Shown here one piece after another: positions 35,524 to 43,782 of a stretch of DNA of 64,000 bases. A model generated the notes under the pieces. It ran no database searches and was not told where the DNA came from. It saw nothing but the letters and a program-made list of their open reading frames with translations. The translations under genes were made by a program, and so were the position numbers. Within the stretch, counting starts at the first letter, position 1; each line of letters begins with the position of its first letter. Origin of the DNA: Nocardioides mangrovi (GTDB taxonomy: Bacteria; Actinomycetota; Actinomycetes; Propionibacteriales; Nocardioidaceae); NCBI RefSeq assembly GCF_020073815.1, contig NZ_JAIQZJ010000003.1, positions 186,001-250,000 on the forward strand. The letters run 5' to 3'.

Positions 35524-36303
35524 TCAGCCCGCCGGCGGCTCCACGACCGTCAGGTTGCCGTCCGCGTCGGTGGTGAAGAGCTCGATCCCGTCGGTGACCG
35601 CGGCCGCGTCGGCGCCCAGGGCGACCGCGATCTTGTTGGTGGCGTTGCGGGTGACGTCGAGGATCACCTCGACGACCTGCTCGGGCGTCAGGTGCTCCTC
35701 CGCGGCGTCGGCGACCTGCTCCGGGACGGCGTACGGCGACCAGATCATCGCGTCGGTCAGCGCGAGCGCCGCGCGCGTCGCCTCGGGGAGGTCGCTGGTC
35801 TCGTGGTGGTCGACGGCGGCGAACGTGTCGTCGCCGGCGCCCGCCTCGAGCGCGGCGAGCGAGCGGCGGGACTTGCACAGCCGGCAGTCGTGCTGGCGCG
35901 CCCCGCGGAGCCGGACCAGCTCGGTGACGACCGGGTCGAGGGTGTCGAGCCGGGCCACCTCGCGCATGAAGTCCTCGAGCAGCGGCCAGAGCTCGACCGG
36001 CTCGATCCGGGGCAGCTGCTCGCTGGTCACCGGGCCGAAGAGCTGCATGCACATGGCGGCGACCCGCGGCCAGTAGTCGTCGACGTAGATCGCCTGCACG
36101 ACCTCGAACGCCGTCGGCCCGGTCGCCTCCAGGAAGCGGCGTCGCAGGTCGTCGTCGATGATCGAGACGTCGACGCCGAACTGGTCGGCGAAGAGCTCCA
36201 CCCGCGGCTCGGTGAGGTCGAGGTCCAGCGCGCGTCGGGCCTCGAGGACGGCGGCCATGACGACGGCCACGTCCGGGGCGTAGCGCTCGATCGGCGGGAA
36301 CAC
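35524..36303 (-). CDS. Carboxymuconolactone decarboxylase/AhpD-like protein
   Basis: 259 residues, GTG start. The AhpD-like helical domain holds the redox pair in HDCRLCKSRRSL (CxxC) with a following His-rich region VDHHETSD, as in alkylhydroperoxidase-like proteins. The N-terminal ~110 residues are an added helical domain. It starts 4 nt after dinB ends, so it should be co-transcribed with the SOS-controlled polymerase; an antioxidant function in DNA damage would make sense but is inferred. Confidence 0.78.
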   Translation of the reverse strand: MFPPIERYAPDVAVVMAAVLEARRALDLDLTEPRVELFADQFGVDVSIIDDDLRRRFLEATGPTAFEVVQAIYVDDYWPRVAAMCMQLFGPVTSEQLPRIEPVELWPLLEDFMREVARLDTLDPVVTELVRLRGARQHDCRLCKSRRSLAALEAGAGDDTFAAVDHHETSDLPEATRAALALTDAMIWSPYAVPEQVADAAEEHLTPEQVVEVILDVTRNATNKIAVALGADAAAVTDGIELFTTDADGNLTVVEPPAG

Positions 36304-36307
36304 GGGC

Positions 36308-37534
36308 TCACACTAGGGCGACGGGGCCGGGGTCGGGGAGGGTCGGCATCTCGAGGCCGGTACGCCGGCCGACCAGCGCCGCCCGGGTCACCGACGCGGA
36401 GCCGAACCGGCCACGGACGAGGTCGAGGGCCGCGTCGAGGCCGGACTCGTGGACGACGTCGGGGAAGAGCGGCAGCTCGAGCTGCTGGGACCGGCCGTCG
36501 ACGAGGCCGGAGATGGTGACCCCGAGCAGCGTGCAGCCCCGCTCGTCGATGAGAGGCCAGGCGACGTCGAGCAGGCGGCGGCCGGTCTCCAGCCAGGTCG
36601 CGGTCGCGGCGCTCGAGTGGGCGAGGGTGGCCGAGCGGGTGGCGCGGCCGAAGTCGTCGAAGCGCAGCCGCAGCGTGAAGGTCTGGCCGATCCGCTCCCC
36701 GGCCCGGAGCCGGCGGGCGACCCGGTCGACCAGGCCGGCGAGCAGTGCCTCCAGCTCCGGCCGGCTCTTCCTCTTCCCCGGCCGGCCGATGGCGGCCTGG
36801 GAGCCGATCGAGCGGCGCCGTCGGCCGACCTCGACCGGGCGCGGGTCGAGCAGGTTGGCCAGCGCCCACAGGTGCCGCCCGGCGGCCTTGCCGACCGTGG
36901 TGCGCAGCTCGGCCTCCTCACGAGCGGCCAGCTCGCCGATGGTGCGGATGCCGTCGGCGTGCAGCTTGGCGGCGGTGATCGCCCCGACGCCCCACAGCCG
37001 CTCGACCGGCAACGGGTGGAGGAAGGTCTCCTCGCCCTCGGGGTCGACCGCGAGCAGGCCGTCGGGCTTGCTCACCGCGCTCGCGACCTTCGCGAGGTAC
37101 TTGGTGCGAGCGATCCCGACCGAGATCGGCAGACCGACCTCGTCCCTCACCCGGCCGCGCAGCGTCGTCGCGATCTGCTCGGGCGGACCGACGAGGCGGC
37201 GCAGCCCGCCGACGTCGAGGAACGCCTCGTCGATGGAGATCCCCTCGACCAGCGGCGTGGTGTCGTCGAAGATCTCGAAGACCTGCTTGCTCGCCTCGAC
37301 GTACGCCGAGAAGCGCGGTGGCACCACCAGCGCGTCGGGGCAGAGCCGCTGCGCCTCCCGCCCGCCCATCGCCGAGCGCACGCCGTAGGCCTTGGCCTCG
37401 TAGCTGGCGGCCAGGACCACCCCGCCGCCGACGATCACGGGCCGGCCGCGCAACCGCGGGTCGTCGCGCTGCTCGACCGAGGCGAAGAACGAGTCGAGGT
37501 CGGCGTGCAGGATCACCTTGCCATGATCGAACAT
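36308..37534 (-). CDS. dinB: DNA polymerase IV (Y family)
   Basis: 408 residues from ATG 37534. Translesion polymerase: ILHADLDSFFASVEQ with the first catalytic Asp, then GISIDEAFLDV with the second acidic pair, helix-hairpin regions (GVGAITAAKL), the little-finger domain and a C-terminal clamp-binding motif QLELPLF at 351-357. ATG 37546 and GTG 37516 are alternative starts. The SOS box covers ATG 37534, so GTG 37516 or a leaderless start is quite possible. A long N-terminal open frame reaching 38329 is only the antisense of the next gene. Confidence 0.93.
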   Translation of the reverse strand: MFDHGKVILHADLDSFFASVEQRDDPRLRGRPVIVGGGVVLAASYEAKAYGVRSAMGGREAQRLCPDALVVPPRFSAYVEASKQVFEIFDDTTPLVEGISIDEAFLDVGGLRRLVGPPEQIATTLRGRVRDEVGLPISVGIARTKYLAKVASAVSKPDGLLAVDPEGEETFLHPLPVERLWGVGAITAAKLHADGIRTIGELAAREEAELRTTVGKAAGRHLWALANLLDPRPVEVGRRRRSIGSQAAIGRPGKRKSRPELEALLAGLVDRVARRLRAGERIGQTFTLRLRFDDFGRATRSATLAHSSAATATWLETGRRLLDVAWPLIDERGCTLLGVTISGLVDGRSQQLELPLFPDVVHESGLDAALDLVRGRFGSASVTRAALVGRRTGLEMPTLPDPGPVALV

Positions 37535-37542
37535 GTGTTCGA
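37527..37542 (-). promoter_or_regulatory. LexA/SOS box at the dinB start
   Basis: TCGAACATGTGTTCGA, a perfect palindrome matching the actinobacterial LexA consensus TCGAAC-N4-GTTCGA; symmetry extends to GATC on both sides. It overlaps the dinB start region, so LexA would block initiation directly. Confidence 0.9.
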
Positions 37543-37569
37543 TCATGGCAAGCACCCGACGCGTCGCGG

Positions 37570-37597
37570 GAGTTTCATCGGCCGGCCGATGAAACTC
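37570..37597. repeat. Second perfect copy of the 28-bp palindrome
   Basis: Identical to 6471-6498 (half: GAGTTTCATCGGCC plus its reverse complement). It lies in the 74-nt gap between the acyl-CoA dehydrogenase stop (37609) and dinB, where as RNA it would also be a strong terminator hairpin for the long upstream operon. Confidence 0.95.
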
Positions 37598-37608
37598 TCT
37601 CGATCCGC

Positions 37609-38769
37609 TCAGTAGGACTTCGGCAGCCCCAGCGAGTGCATCGCGACGAAGTTGAGGATCATCTCGCGGCTGACGGGGGCGATCCGGCCGGCGCGGGTGG
37701 CGACCAGGAGGCCGGCGACGCCGTACTCCTGGGTGATGCCGTTGCCGCCGTGGGTCTGGACGGCCGCGTCGGCGGCGTTGCAGGCGGCCTCGGCGGCGGC
37801 GTACTTGGCCATGTTGGCGGCCTCGCCCGCGCCGAACTCGTCGCCGGCGTCGAAGAGCGCGGCGGCCTTCTGGGTCATCAGGCGCGCCATCTCGGTCTCG
37901 ATGTGCACCTGCGCGAGCGGGTGCGCGACCGCCTGGTGGGAGCCGATGGCGCCCTGGAAGACCGTGCGCTCCTTGGCGTACGACGTCGCCTTGCCCAGCG
38001 CGTAGCGGGCCAGGCCGGTCGAGAACGAGGCGGCCATGATCCGCTCGGGGTTGAGTCCGGAGAAGAGCTGTGCGAGGCCGCCGTCCTCGTCGCCCACGAT
38101 CGCGTCGGCCGGCAACCGGACGTCGTCGATGAAGACCTGGAACTGCAGCTCGGGGCTGACGATCTCCATCGGGATCGCCTGGTACTCGAAGCCCGCGGAG
38201 TCGGTCGGCACGACGAAGAGCACCGGCTTCACCTTGCCGGTCCTGCTGTCCTCGGCCCGCGCCACGACAAGCACGTTGTCGGCCTCGTCGACGCCGGAGA
38301 TGTAGATCTTGCGGCCGTTGAGCACCCACTCGTCGCCGTCCTTCCGGGCGGTCGTGGTGATGTTGTGGGTGTTGGTGCCGGCGTCCGGCTCGGTGATCGC
38401 GAAGGCCATCGTGCCGGTGCCGTCGCAGATGCCCGGGAGCCAGCGCTGCTTCTGCTCAGGCGTGCCGTACTTGGTGATGATCGTCCCGCAGATGGCCGGG
38501 CTGACGACCATGAGCAGCAGCGGGCAGCCCTGCGCGGCCAGCTCCTCGCAGACCGCCGCGATGTCGCCGATGCCGCCGCCTCCGCCGCCGTACTCCTCGG
38601 GGATGTTGATGCCGAGGTAGCCGTTCTTCCCGATCTCCAGCCAGAGCTCGGTGGTCTTCTCGCCGGCGCGGGCCTTCTCGGTGAACCACTCGCGGCCGTA
38701 CTTGCCGGCCAGCCGGGCCACGGCCTTGCGCAGCTCCTGGCGCTCCTCGGTCTCGCTGAACGTGCTCAC
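37609..38769 (-). CDS. Acyl-CoA dehydrogenase (FadE12-like)
   Basis: 386 residues from GTG 38769. Normal two-domain flavoprotein: INIPEEYGGGGGGIGDIAAV, the FAD motif FAITEPDAGTNTHNI, GRKIYISG and the C-terminal TQEYGVAGLLVATRAGRI. It oxidises an acyl-CoA to the 2-enoyl-CoA. It overlaps the carboxylase alpha gene by 4 nt and is the last gene of the eight-gene operon. Position next to accA/accD matches FadE12 of M. tuberculosis (Rv0972c). A branched short-chain substrate is likely by context. Confidence 0.9.
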   Translation of the reverse strand: MSTFSETEERQELRKAVARLAGKYGREWFTEKARAGEKTTELWLEIGKNGYLGINIPEEYGGGGGGIGDIAAVCEELAAQGCPLLLMVVSPAICGTIITKYGTPEQKQRWLPGICDGTGTMAFAITEPDAGTNTHNITTTARKDGDEWVLNGRKIYISGVDEADNVLVVARAEDSRTGKVKPVLFVVPTDSAGFEYQAIPMEIVSPELQFQVFIDDVRLPADAIVGDEDGGLAQLFSGLNPERIMAASFSTGLARYALGKATSYAKERTVFQGAIGSHQAVAHPLAQVHIETEMARLMTQKAAALFDAGDEFGAGEAANMAKYAAAEAACNAADAAVQTHGGNGITQEYGVAGLLVATRAGRIAPVSREMILNFVAMHSLGLPKSY

Positions 38770-40634
38770 TCCTGCTCCTCCACCACTGCTAGGACCTCCC
38801 CGGCGGCGACCTGCGCGCCGGGCTTCACGTCGATCTCGGTGACCGTGCCGGCGTACGGCGCGCTCACGGTGTGCTGCATCTTCATCGCCTCGAGCACCAG
38901 CACCTGCTGCCCGGCCCCGACCCGCTGGCCCGCCTCGACGGCCACGCTCACGACCGTGCCGGGCATCGGCGCGAGCAGGCTGCCACTGGCGACCTGGTCG
39001 GCCGGGTCGACGAAGCGCGGCACCCGGGTCAGGTGCACGTGGCCGCGACTGCTGTCGACGTCCACATCCGCGCCGTTGACGGTGATCGAGTAGGTCGTGC
39101 GCACCCCGTCGGTCTCCAGCGTGACCTCCGCCGGACCGGCGGCGACGACCTCGTGCCCGTCCACGGCGTACGCGCCGAGCCACTCGACCTCGGCCTCCTC
39201 GAAGACCGTCCGCTGCGGCTGCGACACCACGTTGCGCCACGCGACCGGGATGCCGCGTTGGACGGTACGACGCTCCTTGGCCTGCTCGGCCAGCGCGATC
39301 GCGGCCGCCACCGCGGCCCCGGTGGTCGAGGAAGGCGCGCCGGCCCCTGTCTCGAAGCCCTCGAGGAAGTCGGTCGACACGTCACCCGCGATGAATCGCG
39401 GGTCGCGCAGGATCGCGACCAGCTGGTCGCGGTTGGTGACCACTCCGTGGATCCGAGCCCGGGACAGGACGCCGGCGAGCTTGCGGGCCGCCGCGTGCCG
39501 CGTCGGCGCGTAGGCGATCACCTTGGCCAGCATGGCGTCGTAGTGGGTCGACACCTCGCTGCCCGACTCGAAGCCGGCATCCACGCGGATCCCGTCCTCG
39601 AGCGGGATCTCGAACGTGGTCAGCGTGCCGCTCTGCGGCTGGTAGTCGGCCGCCGGGTCCTCGGCGTACAGCCGCACCTCGATCGCGTGGCCCTGCGGCG
39701 CCCCGGCCCGGACCCCGAAGGCGTCGGCCTCGGCCGCGATGAGCTGGAGCTCGACGAGGTCCGTGTCGTGCACCAGCTCCGTGACCGGGTGCTCGACCTG
39801 GAGCCGGGTGTTCATCTCCAGGAAGAAGAACCGCTCGGCGGACGGGTCGTAGAGGAACTCCACGGTGCCCGCGCCGCGGTAGCCGACCGCCTCGGCCGCC
39901 TTCCGGGCCGCCTCGTGCAGCCCGGTGCGGACCTCGTCGGGCAGGTCCGGCGCCGGCGCCTCCTCGACGACCTTCTGGTGACGGCGCTGGATCGAGCAGT
40001 CCCGCTCGCCGAACACGCTCGTCCCGACGACCTGGACCTCGACGTGCCGACCGCGCTCGACGTACGGCTCGACGAAGACGGTCCCGTCGCCAAACGCCGA
40101 CAGCGCCTCCGCCTCGGCCTTCGCGATCTCGCCGGCCAGGTCCTCGAGGCGACGGACGACGCGCATCCCGCGACCACCACCACCGGCGGATGCCTTCACG
40201 AGCAGCGGCAGGTCGGCCTCGGTCGGCTCGGCCGGCGCCTCGAGCACGGGTACGCCGGCGGCCTTCATGATCTCCTTGGCCCGGATCTTCGAGCCCATGG
40301 CCTCGATCGACTCGGGCGTCGGCCCGACCCAGGTGAGACCGGCGTCGACGACGGCGCGGGCGAAGTCGGCGTTCTCGGACAGGAAGCCGTAGCCGGGGTG
40401 GACCGCGTCGGCCCCCGCGCGACGGGCCGCGTCGAGAACCAGGTCGATCCGCAGGTAGGTCTCGCCCGGCGCGTTGCCCGGCAGGCGTACGGCGGTGTCG
40501 GCCTCGCGGACGTAGGGCAGATCGGCGTCCGCGTCGGAGTGGATCGCGACGGTCTCGATGCCGAGCGCGTGGCAGGTCCGGAAGACGCGGCTCGCGATCT
40601 CGGCCCGGTTGGCGACCAACAGTCGCTTGATCAT
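38766..40634 (-). CDS. accA2: Acyl-CoA carboxylase alpha subunit (biotin carboxylase + BCCP)
   Basis: 622 residues from ATG 40634. Biotin carboxylase domain (1-~445): LLVANRAEIASRVFR, ATP loop KASAGGGGRGM, EMNTRLQVEHPVTE; then a linker domain and a C-terminal biotinyl domain with VLEAMKMQHTV, whose Lys carries biotin. It carboxylates biotin with ATP and bicarbonate for the beta subunit. Overlaps of 4 nt on both sides. Together with accD this resembles AccA2/AccD2; the substrate is probably a 3-methylcrotonyl- or longer geranyl-type CoA rather than acetyl-CoA. Confidence 0.92.
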   Translation of the reverse strand: MIKRLLVANRAEIASRVFRTCHALGIETVAIHSDADADLPYVREADTAVRLPGNAPGETYLRIDLVLDAARRAGADAVHPGYGFLSENADFARAVVDAGLTWVGPTPESIEAMGSKIRAKEIMKAAGVPVLEAPAEPTEADLPLLVKASAGGGGRGMRVVRRLEDLAGEIAKAEAEALSAFGDGTVFVEPYVERGRHVEVQVVGTSVFGERDCSIQRRHQKVVEEAPAPDLPDEVRTGLHEAARKAAEAVGYRGAGTVEFLYDPSAERFFFLEMNTRLQVEHPVTELVHDTDLVELQLIAAEADAFGVRAGAPQGHAIEVRLYAEDPAADYQPQSGTLTTFEIPLEDGIRVDAGFESGSEVSTHYDAMLAKVIAYAPTRHAAARKLAGVLSRARIHGVVTNRDQLVAILRDPRFIAGDVSTDFLEGFETGAGAPSSTTGAAVAAAIALAEQAKERRTVQRGIPVAWRNVVSQPQRTVFEEAEVEWLGAYAVDGHEVVAAGPAEVTLETDGVRTTYSITVNGADVDVDSSRGHVHLTRVPRFVDPADQVASGSLLAPMPGTVVSVAVEAGQRVGAGQQVLVLEAMKMQHTVSAPYAGTVTEIDVKPGAQVAAGEVLAVVEEQE

Positions 40635-42202
40635 GGCCGGAACACCCCGAATCGGTCGGTGCCCACGATGGGCTTGTTCTCGATCACGGACAGGCAGATG
40701 CCCAGCACCGTGCGGGTGTCGCGCGGGTCGATGACGCCGTCGTCGTAGAGCATCCCGGAGAGGAAGAACGGCAGCGACTGCTCCTCGACGGAGGCCTCGA
40801 TGAAGGCCCGCATGCCGGCGTCGGCCTCCTCGTCGTACTCCTGCCCGCGACCCTCGGCCGCCGCGCGCGCGACGATCGAGAGCACGCCGGCGAGCTGCGC
40901 CGGGCCCATCACCGCGGACTTCGCGGAGGGCCAGGTGAAGAGGAAGCGCGGGTCGTAGGCGCGGCCGTTCATGCCGTAGTTGCCGGCGCCGTACGACGCG
41001 CCCATGATCACCGTCAGGTGCGGCACGGTGGAGTTGCTGATCGCGTTGATCATCATCGCGCCGTGCTTGATGATCCCGCCCTGCTCGTACTCCTTGCCGA
41101 CCATGTAGCCGGTGGTGTTGTGCAGGAAGAGCAGGGGCGTGTCGGTCTGGTTGGCGAGCTGCACGAACTGCGTCGCCTTCTGCGCCTCCTCGGAGAAGAG
41201 CACGCCCTGGGCGTTGGCGAGGATGCCGATCGGGCGACCGTGCAGCTTCGCCCATCCCGTGACCAGCGAGGTGCCGTAGAGCGGCTTGAACTCGTCGAAG
41301 ACGGCGCCGTTCGTCGGGGAGACCCCGTCGCACAGCCGGCGGATCACCTCGCGCGGATCGAAGGGCTCCTTGAGGTCGGCCGGGATCAGGTCGAGCAGAC
41401 TGTCGGGGTCCTCGTCCGGCTCCGCGTACGCCGACGGCGCGGCCGTGGCCTTCTGCCAGTTGAGCCGGGCCACGATGCGGCGCCCGATCCGGATCGCGTC
41501 GAGCTCGTCCTCGGCCAGGTAGTCCGCGAGGCCCGAGGTCCGGGCGTGCATCTCGGCGCCGCCGAGCGACTCGTCGTCGGACTCCTCGCCGGTCGCCATC
41601 TTCACCAGCGGCGGGCCGCCGAGGAAGACCTTCGCCTGCTCCTTGACCATCACCGTGTAGTCGGACATGCCGGGCACGTAGGCGCCGCCGGCCGTGGAGT
41701 TGCCGAAGACCAGCGCGATCGTCGGCTCCTTGCGCGCCGAGGCGCGGGTGAGGTCGCGGAAGAGCTTGCCGCCCGGGATGAAGATCTCCTTCTGGGTCGG
41801 CAGGTCAGCACCGCCGGACTCGACCAGCGAGATCGTCGGGAGGCCGTTCTCCTCGGCGATCTGCGCGGCCCGGAAGATCTTCCTCACCGTCCACGGGTTG
41901 GAGGCGCCGCCCTTGACCGTCGGGTCGTTGGCGGTGATCAGGCACTCCACGCCCTCGACGACGCCGATGCCCGTGACGACCGAGGCACCGACGGTGAAGT
42001 CCGAGCCCCAGCCCGCCAGCGGGGAGAGCTCGAGGAAGGCGGAGCCCTCGTCGACGAGCAGCTCGATCCGCTCGCGGGGCAGCAGCTTGCCGCGCGCGTG
42101 GTGGCGTCCGGCGTACTTCTCCCCGCCGCCGGCGACGGCCTTGGCGTGCTCGGCGTCGAGGTCGGCGAGCTTCTCGAGCATGGCCGTGCGGTGGTCAGCC
42201 AC
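40631..42202 (-). CDS. accD2: Acyl-CoA carboxylase beta subunit (carboxyltransferase)
   Basis: 523 residues, GTG start. Carboxyltransferase halves with oxyanion motifs GGASNPWTV and NTTGYMVGKEYEQGG, plus FGNSTAGGAYVPGMSDY and GASYGAGNYGMNGRAYDPRF. The GNSTAGGAY and YGMNGRAY words are of the methylcrotonyl/geranyl-CoA carboxylase branch, unlike propionyl-CoA carboxylases. It transfers the carboxyl from biotin to an enoyl-CoA. Overlaps the SRPBCC gene by 8 nt. Confidence 0.92.
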   Translation of the reverse strand: MADHRTAMLEKLADLDAEHAKAVAGGGEKYAGRHHARGKLLPRERIELLVDEGSAFLELSPLAGWGSDFTVGASVVTGIGVVEGVECLITANDPTVKGGASNPWTVRKIFRAAQIAEENGLPTISLVESGGADLPTQKEIFIPGGKLFRDLTRASARKEPTIALVFGNSTAGGAYVPGMSDYTVMVKEQAKVFLGGPPLVKMATGEESDDESLGGAEMHARTSGLADYLAEDELDAIRIGRRIVARLNWQKATAAPSAYAEPDEDPDSLLDLIPADLKEPFDPREVIRRLCDGVSPTNGAVFDEFKPLYGTSLVTGWAKLHGRPIGILANAQGVLFSEEAQKATQFVQLANQTDTPLLFLHNTTGYMVGKEYEQGGIIKHGAMMINAISNSTVPHLTVIMGASYGAGNYGMNGRAYDPRFLFTWPSAKSAVMGPAQLAGVLSIVARAAAEGRGQEYDEEADAGMRAFIEASVEEQSLPFFLSGMLYDDGVIDPRDTRTVLGICLSVIENKPIVGTDRFGVFRP

Positions 42203-42650
42203 GCTCGACGACCTCCTTCATCCGCTCGAGGGTGGTGCGCATGCCGCGCTCGTTGGTGCGGCCGCGCAGCGCGCCGAGCAGCAGCCAGTAGAGGCGCAGG
42301 TAGAGCCGGGGCTCGAGCCGGAAGTACTCCGTGACCAGCGAGCCGTCGCCGTCCGGCTCGATGCGGTAGCCCCAGTTGTTGACGGTGATGTTGTCGGCGC
42401 CGACGCAGAACTCGAAGACCCGGCCGGGCTCGCAGGCGGTCACCGTGCAGAGCGTCCAGTACGTCGGGCCGACGCCGTTGCGCTTGACGTGTCCCTTGAA
42501 CTGCGCGCCCTTCACCGGCCCGGTCGAGCCGCGTGTCCACTTCGCCTCGAAGGTCTCCGGCGAGAACTCACCGATGCGGGTCACGTCGCTGACGAGGTCC
42601 CACACCTGCTCCGGCGCGGCGTCCATCCGGAGCGTCACCTCGCCCTTCAC
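42195..42650 (-). CDS. SRPBCC family (polyketide cyclase-like) protein
   Basis: 151 residues, GTG start. A START-like fold with the common entry VTLRMDAAPEQVWDLVSDVTRIGEFSPE. These proteins bind hydrophobic ligands in a deep cavity. It sits between the dehydrogenase and carboxylase genes of the operon (10 nt from one, 8 nt overlap with the other), so a role in carrying or cyclising an acyl or terpenoid intermediate is plausible. No equivalent is in the M. tuberculosis operon as I recall it. Confidence 0.82.
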   Translation of the reverse strand: MKGEVTLRMDAAPEQVWDLVSDVTRIGEFSPETFEAKWTRGSTGPVKGAQFKGHVKRNGVGPTYWTLCTVTACEPGRVFEFCVGADNITVNNWGYRIEPDGDGSLVTEYFRLEPRLYLRLYWLLLGALRGRTNERGMRTTLERMKEVVERG

Positions 42651-42660
42651 GAGTGCCCCC

Positions 42661-43782
42661 TCATGACGCGTAGCCCAGCAGCTTGGCGGCTAGATCGGTC
42701 AGCACTTCGCTGGCCCCTCCTCCGATCGGCAGGATCCGGGCGTCGCGGTAGTGCCGCTCCACCTCGGTCCCGTGCATGTATCCCGTCCCGCCGTGCAGCT
42801 GGACGGCCTGGTCACAGACGTACGTCGCGCAGTCGACCGCGGTCTGCTTGGCGAGGCAGGCCTCGGCGACCACGAACTCTCCGGCCGCGTGCCGGCGCGC
42901 GACCTCGCGCGTGTAGGTGCGCGCGACCTCGACCTGTCTTCGCATCTCGACGAGCTTGTGCCGGACCACCTGCCGGCTGACCAGCGGCTTGCCGAAGGTG
43001 TCGCGGTCGCGGCAGTAGGCCGCCGTCAGCTCGAGCGACCGGCCGGCGATGCCGTAGGCGTGGACGGCGAGCGCGAGCCGCTCGACCACGAACTGCTGGG
43101 CGATCTGCGCGAAGCCGCTGTGCTCCTCGCCGACGAGGTTGGCCACCGGGACCCGGACGTCGACGAACGACAGCTCGGCGGTGTCGGAGCAGTGCCAGCC
43201 CATCTTCGACAGGGCCCGGTCGACGGTGAAGCCGGGAGTCCCCTTCTCGATCACGAGCAGGCTGACGCCGCCGGCGCCGGGGCCGCCGGTGCGGACCGCG
43301 GTGGTCACGAAGTCGGCGCGCACCCCGCTCGTGATGAAGGTCTTGGCGCCGTTGACGACGAAGTGGTCGCCGTCGCGGACCGCCGTCGTACGGACCGCTC
43401 CGACATCGGAGCCGCCGCCGGGCTCGGTGATGCCGAGCGCGCCGATCATCTCGCCGGCCAGCGTCGGCCGGACGAAGCGGTCGACCAGGTCGGCGTTGCC
43501 CGACGCAGCGATGTGCGGGAGCGCGATCCCGCCGGTGAAGAGCGCCGCCATCAGACCGGACGAGGCGCCCTCGGCGAACATCCCCTCCTGCAGGTCCACC
43601 GTGTCGAGCACGTCGCCGCCCTGCCCGCCGACCTCCTCGGGGAAGGAGATCCCCAGCAGGCCCTGCTTCGCGGCGGCGAGGTGGAGCGACCGCGGGATCT
43701 CGCCGGCGTCCTCCCACTCCTGGAGGTGGGGCGTCACCTCGCGGCGGGTGAACTCGGCGCCGAGCTCGTGGAGCTCCGACAT
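42661..43782 (-). CDS. Acyl-CoA dehydrogenase (FadE13-like)
   Basis: 373 residues from ATG 43782, whose A is shared with the stop of the AtuA-like gene. Motifs: LLGISFPEEVGGQGG, GALGITEPGGGSDVG, VNGAKTFITSG, RDRDTFGKPLVSRQVVRHKL and LHGGTGYMHGTEVERHYRDARI. A second dehydrogenase in the pathway, clearly different from the one at 37609. It should feed the carboxylase with an enoyl-CoA. Counterpart of Rv0975c by order. Confidence 0.9.
   Translation of the reverse strand: MSELHELGAEFTRREVTPHLQEWEDAGEIPRSLHLAAAKQGLLGISFPEEVGGQGGDVLDTVDLQEGMFAEGASSGLMAALFTGGIALPHIAASGNADLVDRFVRPTLAGEMIGALGITEPGGGSDVGAVRTTAVRDGDHFVVNGAKTFITSGVRADFVTTAVRTGGPGAGGVSLLVIEKGTPGFTVDRALSKMGWHCSDTAELSFVDVRVPVANLVGEEHSGFAQIAQQFVVERLALAVHAYGIAGRSLELTAAYCRDRDTFGKPLVSRQVVRHKLVEMRRQVEVARTYTREVARRHAAGEFVVAEACLAKQTAVDCATYVCDQAVQLHGGTGYMHGTEVERHYRDARILPIGGGASEVLTDLAAKLLGYAS

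Noticed and set aside
37535..38329. N-terminal extension of dinB to 38329
   Set aside because: The extra part is antisense to the acyl-CoA dehydrogenase and includes the palindrome; DNA polymerase IV starts at ILHADLDSF.
38766..41333. 855-residue frame for the carboxylase alpha gene
   Set aside because: Residues before MIKRLLVANRAEI are out-of-frame shadow of the beta subunit gene; the true start is 40634.
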